From: Spirochaetaceae bacterium
GTDB lineage: Bacteria; Spirochaetota; Spirochaetia; B11-G9
Length of the DNA stretch: 12,220 bases
Assembly: GCA_030633365.1 (NCBI GenBank)
Contig: DAOVSY010000048.1
Location: 1 to 12,220, forward strand
Reading direction: 5' to 3'
The translations under genes were made by a program, and so were the position numbers. Numbering within the stretch: position 1 is the first letter of the stretch; the number at the start of each line of letters is the position of its first letter. The notes beneath the pieces are model-generated. The model did not search any database, had not been told where the DNA came from, and saw only the letters and a program-made list of their open reading frames with translations. Below, piece after piece: positions 7,478 through 12,220 of the stretch.

Positions 7478-7575
7478 ATTACAGCTATAATCGGTAAAAT
7501 AATTGTGATCTTTAGAATAGGAAAAAACTCTCATAATTTTTATTAATGTTCCGATTTATATGAACAGGAAAAACT
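7478..7575. promoter_or_regulatory. Divergent intergenic region between the CBM48-like gene and the flcA-like gene
   Basis: This AT-rich spacer of 98 bases must contain the start signals for two divergent genes. I cannot assign a convincing -35/-10 pair for either direction. An AGGA at 7566-7569 lies 6 bases before the ATG at 7576 and is the likely, weak, ribosome binding site of the plus-strand gene. No terminator or palindromic operator is evident. Confidence 0.35.
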
Positions 7576-10500
7576 ATGCCGACTCTAGATGACTTGAATG
7601 AAATAAAATCCAATCTTCTCTCTCTTGGGGATGAACCGGGAATTCTTGCTGCTAAAGGAGAAACCCCTGTTGATATCGATCCTCCCGAAACAGGTATATC
7701 TGATGACTTAAATGCACTATTTGACGGCTTTGCAGATGTTGAAGATACAGAATCGGCCTCTGAGCAGTTCGACGAGCTCACTGTACCACCTGTCGAAGGG
7801 TTTGAAGATTTTGACCTGGATCTGGACGATGAACCAGCATTTGATATGGATGGGTTTGACGCACCCGAACCAAATTCCCCGGTCCCTGAGCCTGTCGAAG
7901 GGGAATCTGCGATCCCTGAGCTTTCTGAAGAAGAAATAGAAGATATTGATTTTGATACTCCAGAACCTGATTCTATGATCCCTGAGCCTTCCGAAGGGGA
8001 TATGGATGGGTTTGATGCATCTGAACCTGACTCTCCGGACCCTGAGCTTGCCGAAGGGTTAGGCTTTGGAGATGCAGAAGATTTTTCTTTTGATGAACCT
8101 GAATCTGATTCTACGGTCCCTGAGCTTGTCGAAGGGGATATTGATGAAATTGATGAAGCAGAAGATTTCTCTTTCGATGCACCTGAACCAGTCGAAGGGG
8201 ATTTTGAAGCAGATGATATAGAATTTGAATCAGAGGATCTTGGATTTGAAGATCTTGTTGGTTTTACTGAACCTGAATCTTCGGACCCTGAGCAGTTCGA
8301 CGAGCTCACTGTACCACCTGTTGAAGGGTCGGTCCCTGAGCAGTTCGACGAGCTCACTGTACCACCTGCCGAAGGGTTTGATGATTCTGACCTGGATCTT
8401 TCGGTCCCTGAGCCTGCCGAAGGGTCGGTCCCTGAGCTTTCCGAAGGGTTTGATGATTCCGAACTGGATCTTTCGTTCCCTGAGCCTGCCGAAGGGTCGT
8501 TCCCTGAGCAGTTCGACGAGCTCACTGTACCACCTGCCGAAGGGTCGGTCCCTGAACCCGTCGAAGGTGACGATTTTGAAATGCCGGAGGATGGAATTGA
8601 TCTGGGAGCAGATGAAGAGTTTTCTCTCGATGACTCTGATCTTTCTGGTGCAGATTCTGATTTGTCTTTTGATGATTCAGATATGGACCTTTCGGTCCCT
8701 GAGCTTGCCGAAGGAGATGAATTTGAATTAAACGATGATGGATTTGATGATGAACTGGAGATCGATGAGTTTGATTTAGGAGACCTTGGTCAGGATTTTG
8801 GAGTTCTTGAAGAAGATCTTTCTTCTATATCAGAAACAGAAATTTCTCTGGATGATAGTGAAGAGACATCGGAAGATCTTGAAGGAGAAGAATTTGAAAT
8901 AGAGGAAAATTCCTTTGAGAGAGTAAAAGCTTCACTTCAAAATCTTCCAAGAAACTTAAAATTAATTATTGAAGAGGAAATTGGTGAAAAAGGATTAAAA
9001 GGACCATCCTTAGAGAAATTAATTGATGCTCTGGCAGAGGGGAAAACTCCTAAAGAAATTGCATCTATTACAAGTAAAATTGTTGGAAAAAAGATAAAAA
9101 TTCCAGCAAACTATGCAAAGCAAACAGGCTCTGACTTTGAAGAGAAAAAGGATTCTTTTCAATATGCACTATTTCATAAAATTTTACCTCTGTTAAAAAT
9201 ATTTTTAATAAGTAGTCTAATTATTGCTGGAATAAGCTACGGTTCCTATAAATTTATTTATAGACCAGTTCATGCGTACATACTCTACAACAGAGGTTAC
9301 GAACAACTGGAAGATAGTAATTATAATAGATCTGTAGAGATATTTGATCAGGCAGTTGATAAATATAAAATGAAGAAACAGTATTATCGATATGCTGAAG
9401 GATATATCGAATCAAATCAGTGGGAATTCGCAAGAAACCAGTACGATAAGCTGTTATTAAATTATCCTTTTGATAAAAAAGGTACAATTGATTATGCAAC
9501 TATGGAGTTTGAAAAATTATCAGACTATGAGCATTCCACCGACATTTTAAATAATTTTCTATCCGAAGATAAGCACATAAGAGATTATGAAGCCCTGTTT
9601 CTACTGGGAGATATCTATCTGGAATGGGGTTGGGAAGATAAATTTAAGTATGAAGAAGCCAGGCTTGCTTATGCCAAAATAATGAGTACTTATGGAATTG
9701 ACAATAAAATCCTCTTTAGAATGTTACGATATTTTATTAGAACTGATAATTCCAAAGAAGTTGAAATTCTTAAAAAAAGGTTTCAGTTTGATAAAGAAGA
9801 GGATATAGATCCTCTTGCATATGCAGAACTTGCAGGGTATCAGATAGAGCGCAATGATATAGATGATGTGCAGGAATTACTGTTTAGAGCAAAAGAAGTG
9901 GATAACACTATTCCTGAAATTCATTATCAGCTGGCAAGATTATTTAATATAACTGGTGAAGGCGGAGAGGAAGATAAGGCTTTAATTAAAACATTATTGT
10001 ATCTTAAAGATATACAGACATTAAACAGAAGAAACAGAGAAATTAAAATTGATACTTTTCGCAGGCAGGGTGAACGTTTCTTTATAAAAGAAGAATATTT
10101 GCAGGCCGAAGAAGTTTATGTTAAAGGTATCGATCTACTTGAAGAATCCAGGGAAAGAAATATTATTAAAGGAAAGAGCACTGTATACGGCCAGCTTTAT
10201 GCAGACCTTGGAAATATTTATTATTATGTAAGCGAAAACCCTAAAAATGCATTACATCACTATGAAACAGCAGAGAGAGAAGGGTTCTATTCTCCTGAGA
10301 TTTTTTATAATAAAGGAAATATAAGATACAGAACTGGAGATTTCAGACAGGCACTTCTTGAGTTTTACAATTCTGCTGGTCATTTTTCTGTAAATACTAA
10401 TCTTCTTCATGCAACAGCCAATACTCTGTATCAGAGAAATGATTACTTTGCAGCCCAGGGATATTATAACCACCTTCTGGATATTTTAGAGATGAAAATA

Positions 10501-10824
10501 GACAAAGAGTTTTCAATACGAATAGATGAAAGAGAAGATCATAGATTATTGGTTGAAAGTCTAATGAAGGCATATAACAATATGGGTGTAACTTTGTACG
10601 GCTTATTTGAACGAACAGGAGATCCCTCCAAATTTTCAGCTGCAATGCTTAGCTTTACCCAGTCAAATGAATATTTTGACAGTTTAACCAGGGATCCTGA
10701 AACTATGAATCGTACAGATATGATAAATCTTGCTGCTCTAAATCAGAGAAAGATGCTTTATCCTATTCCGGATTATGAACTGCAGATATTTGCGGATATT
10801 CCTAAACGATTGAATCCAAGATGA
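7576..10824 (+). CDS. flcA: Probable periplasmic flagellar collar protein FlcA-like TPR protein (BB0326-type)
   Basis: This 1082-residue protein has three parts. Residues 1 to about 450 are strongly acidic, low in complexity and probably disordered; residues 60-380 are filled with VPEPAEG-type repeats described separately. Residues about 440-530 form a small folded region (FERVKASLQNLPRNLKL, then PSLEKLIDALAEGKTPKEI). A single hydrophobic helix at about 534-556 (LKIFLISSLIIAGISYG) follows. The rest, about 565-1082, is alpha-helical with several tetratricopeptide-like units, for example NRGYEQLEDSNYNRSVEIF near 572, GDIYLEWGWEDKF near 679 and NKGNIRYRTGDFRQALLEF near 914. A Tyr-rich YPIPDYELQIFADIP segment ends it. 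With no signal peptide, the acidic half should be cytoplasmic and the TPR half periplasmic. FlcA of Borrelia is a TPR protein of the periplasmic collar around the flagellar motor, needed for stator assembly; its gene BB0326 lies, as I recall, close to oppA-F, as here. The identification rests on architecture and this synteny; another spirochaetal membrane TPR protein is possible. The ATG at 7576 has AGGA upstream; an ATG at 7560 is out of frame. Confidence 0.75.
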   Translation: MPTLDDLNEIKSNLLSLGDEPGILAAKGETPVDIDPPETGISDDLNALFDGFADVEDTESASEQFDELTVPPVEGFEDFDLDLDDEPAFDMDGFDAPEPNSPVPEPVEGESAIPELSEEEIEDIDFDTPEPDSMIPEPSEGDMDGFDASEPDSPDPELAEGLGFGDAEDFSFDEPESDSTVPELVEGDIDEIDEAEDFSFDAPEPVEGDFEADDIEFESEDLGFEDLVGFTEPESSDPEQFDELTVPPVEGSVPEQFDELTVPPAEGFDDSDLDLSVPEPAEGSVPELSEGFDDSELDLSFPEPAEGSFPEQFDELTVPPAEGSVPEPVEGDDFEMPEDGIDLGADEEFSLDDSDLSGADSDLSFDDSDMDLSVPELAEGDEFELNDDGFDDELEIDEFDLGDLGQDFGVLEEDLSSISETEISLDDSEETSEDLEGEEFEIEENSFERVKASLQNLPRNLKLIIEEEIGEKGLKGPSLEKLIDALAEGKTPKEIASITSKIVGKKIKIPANYAKQTGSDFEEKKDSFQYALFHKILPLLKIFLISSLIIAGISYGSYKFIYRPVHAYILYNRGYEQLEDSNYNRSVEIFDQAVDKYKMKKQYYRYAEGYIESNQWEFARNQYDKLLLNYPFDKKGTIDYATMEFEKLSDYEHSTDILNNFLSEDKHIRDYEALFLLGDIYLEWGWEDKFKYEEARLAYAKIMSTYGIDNKILFRMLRYFIRTDNSKEVEILKKRFQFDKEEDIDPLAYAELAGYQIERNDIDDVQELLFRAKEVDNTIPEIHYQLARLFNITGEGGEEDKALIKTLLYLKDIQTLNRRNREIKIDTFRRQGERFFIKEEYLQAEEVYVKGIDLLEESRERNIIKGKSTVYGQLYADLGNIYYYVSENPKNALHHYETAEREGFYSPEIFYNKGNIRYRTGDFRQALLEFYNSAGHFSVNTNLLHATANTLYQRNDYFAAQGYYNHLLDILEMKIDKEFSIRIDEREDHRLLVESLMKAYNNMGVTLYGLFERTGDPSKFSAAMLSFTQSNEYFDSLTRDPETMNRTDMINLAALNQRKMLYPIPDYELQIFADIPKRLNPR
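7757..7800 (+). repeat. Long repeat unit, copy 1
   Basis: This copy encodes ASEQFDELTVPPVEG. It is isolated from other copies, with unique acidic sequence on both sides. The inverted arms TTCGAC (7768-7773) and GTCGAA (7792-7797) lie inside it. It begins CCTCTGAG instead of GTCCCTGAG, so its left end has diverged. Confidence 0.8.
8283..8328 (+). repeat. Long repeat unit, copy 2
   Basis: This copy encodes DPEQFDELTVPPVEG. The central 24-base insert is identical to copy 1. GTTGAA replaces GTCGAA in the right arm. It is followed two bases later by copy 3, forming a 48-base tandem period. Confidence 0.8.
8331..8376 (+). repeat. Long repeat unit, copy 3
   Basis: This copy encodes VPEQFDELTVPPAEG, directly after copy 2. 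The right arm reads GCCGAA in place of GTCGAA, which changes the Val codon of VEG to Ala (AEG). The rest of the unit is essentially identical to copy 2. Confidence 0.8.
8377..8520 (+). repeat. Tandem duplication of a 72-base block containing repeat units
   Basis: The block at 8377-8448 (FDDSDLDLSVPEPAEG then SVPELSEG) is followed by a near copy from 8449 (FDDSELDLSFPEPAEG then SFPE). The second block then runs into long unit copy 4 instead of the short unit. Both 'GGTCCC' motifs of the first block read 'GTTCCC' in the second. This shows segmental duplication on top of repeat insertion. Confidence 0.75.
8499..8544 (+). repeat. Long repeat unit, copy 4
   Basis: This copy encodes FPEQFDELTVPPAEG and is followed without a gap by a short unit, SVPEPVEG. 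The 24-base central insert is identical to that of copies 1-3, although the left flank has GTTCCC in place of GGTCCC. Confidence 0.8.
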
Positions 10825-10857
10825 TATACGGGTAATGTTTTTTATATACATATGTAC

Positions 10858-10897
10858 GGGTGGTCATGTTGGTTTGCATACGTAGGGATAGCCACCC
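10858..10897. repeat. Inverted repeat GGGTGG ... CCACCC
   Basis: GGGTGGT at 10858-10864 can pair with GCCACCC at 10891-10897 (one G-T pair). The loop contains TACGTAGGGATAGCC (10879-10893). A related TACGTAAGGGTAGCC occurs at 10915-10929, at the start of the next element, so the two structures share a direct repeat. Confidence 0.5.
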
Positions 10898-10920
10898 TTT
10901 AATCTCTTTTGTATACGTAA

Positions 10921-11004
10921 GGGTAGCCCAGAGGGTTTGCAAGCAAATCCTCGGGACTGAGGTTGCATAGTCGAGCAGGAAGCTTGCTTCCGACCAGACT
11001 ACCC
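10921..11004. repeat. Multi-hairpin intergenic element (REP/MITE-like or structured RNA candidate)
   Basis: Outer arms GGGTAG (10921-10926) and CTACCC (10999-11004) enclose at least two internal hairpins. The first is GGGTTTGC (10933-10940) with GCAAATCC (10943-10950). The second is GGAAGC (10978-10983) with GCTTCC (10986-10991), itself enclosed by TAGTC (10968-10972) and GACTA (10997-11001). A further CCTC/GAGG pairing (10949-10952 with 10959-10962) is an alternative to the first hairpin. The compact nested structure and its place between convergent genes resemble dispersed palindromic intergenic elements. No T-tract follows, so it is not a simple terminator. Confidence 0.55.
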
Positions 11005-11016
11005 CTACATTTTGTT

Positions 11017-11031
11017 AATGTGAATCACATT
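11017..11031. promoter_or_regulatory. Perfect 15-bp palindrome AATGTGAATCACATT
   Basis: Seven-base arms flank a single central base. As RNA the loop is too small for a full hairpin, so a DNA-binding site is the better reading if it has a role. It lies downstream of both neighbouring genes, which makes a promoter operator unlikely. It may be chance in AT-rich DNA. Confidence 0.3.
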
Positions 11032-11079
11032 TGTTTTACAGATATACCGGGTTGGTTTTCATTATTCATTATTCATTTC

Positions 11080-12171
11080 CTACACCGATTGCATCCACCC
11101 GTATTTATCTTCTACCTTCCCATACTGAATACCTTTCAGGGTTTTCAGCAGTTCTGTTGATAATTCGCCCATTTTACCGTTGTTAAAAACAGCTGTTTTA
11201 TCCTCTTTTGTAATAGATTCAAGGAATCCCAATCCGGCAGCAGTTCCTGTTACAAAACATTCTTTTGTTTCAGTCATTGCTTCTTCTATGGAAATTTTTC
11301 GTTCTTCTGTTTTTACACCCATATCCTCTGCCAGTATTAATAAACTTTTTCTTGTAATTCCAGGAAGTATGGTATCTTCCAGTTCCGGGGTTACAAGAGT
11401 TCCGTTTTTCAAAAGGAAAAATATATTACAGGAAGACCCTTCTTCAACATACTTGTGTTCAACAGCATCCAGAAAAATTGTTTCCATAAATCCGTCAGCT
11501 TCAGCCTTTTTCTTTTCCAGTATTGGAATAACATAGTTGGAATCACATTTTATCCAACCTGTTCCGCCTTTAAAGGCTCGTACACTGGTGGATACCCTTG
11601 CTTTAGAACTGCCAGGCATAAAATATGCACCAACAGGAGTTGAAACAAATACAACCCAGGGAGCATGGCTAATGCCAAGACCAATTCCTGGTTCAGCATA
11701 AGAAAAAGGACGTAGATAAACAGATTCTCCAAAAAGAAAATTATCTTTTTCCCAATCAGAATTATATTTGGGATAAAAACCAATTTCCTGATTCCTTTTT
11801 ACTACTTCTTTTGCTGCATTTATAAAAATATCCTCAGGAAAAGGAGGCATTCCCAGCCCCTTCATGGATCGTGCAAATCTTGCAGCGTTTTCATCCGGTC
11901 GGAATATTTTTAAAGATCCATCACTTTGCGGATACGCTTTCATCCCTTCAAAACAACCCATACCGTACTGAGTAGTGTAATTTACAAGTGGAAGCTCAGA
12001 AAATGAATTTCTGGATGCAAGAAGTTCATCCAATTCAGTCTCATTCATCGCTGCCTCTTCAGCCGGGGTTTTGTGTGGTTTTAGTGTAAAAACCTCTTTC
12101 CATTTATCAGTTTCTGTTTTTTTTGCTGTATATACCCAGGGGTAAATTGCCAGTGAAAATCCTTTTGCCAT
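11080..12171 (-). CDS. ilvE: Branched-chain amino acid aminotransferase (BCAT, fold type IV)
   Basis: This 363-residue PLP enzyme interconverts leucine, isoleucine and valine with their 2-oxo acids, using glutamate/2-oxoglutarate, in the cytoplasm. The length and motifs fit the longer BCAT group that includes eukaryotic and many bacterial enzymes, rather than the roughly 310-residue E. coli form. Landmarks are QYGMGCFEGMKAY at 68-80, IFRPDENAARF at 89-99, VYLRPFSYAEPGIGLG at 151-166, and GGTGWIKCDSNYV at 202-214 with the predicted Schiff-base lysine K208. YVEEGSSCNIFF at 241-252 carries the glutamate that contacts the PLP ring nitrogen. LPGITRKSLL at 269-278 and a VTGTAAGLG turn at 307-315 complete the PLP phosphate and substrate pockets. 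The ATG at 12171 is preceded by GGAGA (12185-12181 on the minus strand), 9 bases away. It stands alone in the window and converges on the flcA-like gene. It could serve BCAA synthesis or the catabolism of imported peptides; no ilv or leu partners are visible. Confidence 0.95.
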   Translation of the reverse strand: MAKGFSLAIYPWVYTAKKTETDKWKEVFTLKPHKTPAEEAAMNETELDELLASRNSFSELPLVNYTTQYGMGCFEGMKAYPQSDGSLKIFRPDENAARFARSMKGLGMPPFPEDIFINAAKEVVKRNQEIGFYPKYNSDWEKDNFLFGESVYLRPFSYAEPGIGLGISHAPWVVFVSTPVGAYFMPGSSKARVSTSVRAFKGGTGWIKCDSNYVIPILEKKKAEADGFMETIFLDAVEHKYVEEGSSCNIFFLLKNGTLVTPELEDTILPGITRKSLLILAEDMGVKTEERKISIEEAMTETKECFVTGTAAGLGFLESITKEDKTAVFNNGKMGELSTELLKTLKGIQYGKVEDKYGWMQSV

Positions 12172-12220
12172 ATTATTATATCTCCGTATTTTGATAATAT
12201 ATATTATTCCTACAGTTTTA
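12172..12220 (-). promoter_or_regulatory. Upstream region of ilvE with Shine-Dalgarno and AT-rich palindrome
   Basis: On the minus strand a GGAGA (12185-12181) acts as ribosome binding site. A perfect 14-base palindrome, ATAATATATATTAT (12194-12207), overlaps the place where a -10 element would be expected. The -35 region would lie at or beyond the window edge, so the promoter cannot be assigned fully. Confidence 0.4.

Larger units (their letters stand above)
7757..8715 (+). repeat. In-gene interspersed repeat array (short and long units, all in one reading frame)
   Basis: About 15 copies of one sequence family lie in the flcA-like gene. The core of the short unit reads CCCTGAGCCTGTCGAAGGG. 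Short copies begin near 7881, 7911 (degenerate), 7977, 8037, 8115, 8182 (partial), 8403, 8427, 8475, 8547 and 8694. Long copies lie at 7757, 8283, 8331 and 8499. The effective unit in tandem stretches is 24 bases (8 codons, SVPEPAEG). The long unit has 24 more bases between GAG and CCTG and encodes VPEQFDELTVPPAEG. Every copy is read in the same frame. The repeats look richer in G+C than the surrounding gene. The reverse complement holds CCTTCGACAGGCTCAGG, which I recall as the core of a widespread REP-like repeat family in environmental bacterial genomes; that link comes from memory. Confidence 0.88.
10825..11079. other. Gene-free spacer between convergent genes, rich in inverted repeats
   Basis: This stretch of 255 bases separates the stop of the flcA-like gene from the stop of the minus-strand aminotransferase. 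I find no credible coding sequence or tRNA. It holds three structured parts listed separately (10858-10897, 10921-11004 and 11017-11031). No classical hairpin plus T-tract is seen for either gene. The structured parts could stop transcription or protect the 3' ends from both sides. Confidence 0.6.

Noticed and set aside
7531..7557. A sigma28-like promoter before the flcA-like gene (TCCGATTT as a weak match to GCCGATAA)
   Set aside because: The -35 part matches only about half of the consensus, and the implied leader would be too short for the ribosome binding site.
7512..8525. A 337-codon serine-rich open frame on the minus strand opposite the repeat array
   Set aside because: Its Ser/Gly-rich repeats are the mirror reading of the in-gene DNA repeats. 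The plus-strand frame continues into a membrane helix and TPRs, and the minus frame has no domain or ribosome binding site.
7757..8715. Possible CRISPR-like array of short direct repeats
   Set aside because: Spacing between copies is irregular, spacers are coding and in frame, two size classes of repeat occur, and no cas genes are present.
8225..8731. An alternative plus-strand frame reading SLSLPKG and SSSTSSLYHLPKG repeats
   Set aside because: It is the same DNA repeat in another frame, wholly inside the 1082-codon gene, with no start signal.
11061..11078. Short direct repeat ATTATTCATTATTCATTT before the ilvE stop
   Set aside because: It is a simple low-complexity AT-rich repeat without structure or a T-tract in the right place, and is likely incidental.
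10963..11160. A 65-codon plus-strand frame in the convergent spacer
   Set aside because: It overlaps the hairpin element and the 3' end of ilvE, has no ribosome binding site, and has no recognisable product.

Overview
The window is an AT-rich bacterial segment that most likely comes from a spirochaete. Three things point there. The TPR/membrane protein at 7576-10824 has the architecture of the spirochaete-specific periplasmic flagellar collar protein FlcA (BB0326 in Borrelia). As I recall, it lies next to an oppA-oppBCDF cluster in Borrelia too. OppA also carries a relaxed, spirochaete-style lipobox. Species cannot be named from the sequence alone.

Layout. (1) Positions 1-763: the 3' part of a gene whose product joins a UPF0158-like segment to a GNAT acetyltransferase domain; its start lies outside the window. 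(2) Positions 791-6722: a complete oligopeptide ABC transporter operon, oppA-oppB-oppC-oppD-oppF. It has a good sigma70-type promoter before oppA, a perfect hairpin plus T-tract between oppA and oppB (probably an attenuator that sets a high binding-protein to transporter ratio), and a clean terminator after oppF. OppA is the surface-tethered peptide receptor, OppB and OppC form the membrane channel, and OppD and OppF are the ATPases. (3) Positions 6761-7477, minus strand: an exported protein with two tandem E-set/CBM48-like domains. (4) Positions 7576-10824, plus strand, divergent from (3): the FlcA-like protein, with an acidic cytoplasmic N-terminal half, one membrane helix and a periplasmic TPR half. 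(5) Positions 10825-11079: a gene-free convergent spacer rich in inverted repeats. (6) Positions 11080-12171, minus strand: branched-chain amino acid aminotransferase (IlvE).

The most unusual feature is in the acidic N-terminal half of the flcA-like gene. It is filled with about 15 copies of a GC-richer DNA repeat containing GAGCCTGTCGAAGGG-like sequence. Every copy is read in the same frame (peptide VPEPVEG). Four copies carry an identical-length 24-nt internal insert (peptide FDELTVPP plus flanks). This looks like an interspersed DNA repeat family that was co-opted or tolerated as protein-coding sequence in a disordered linker of a motility protein. A second candidate repeat is the multi-hairpin element at about 10858-11004. 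No RNA genes, CRISPR arrays, transposases or phage genes were seen.
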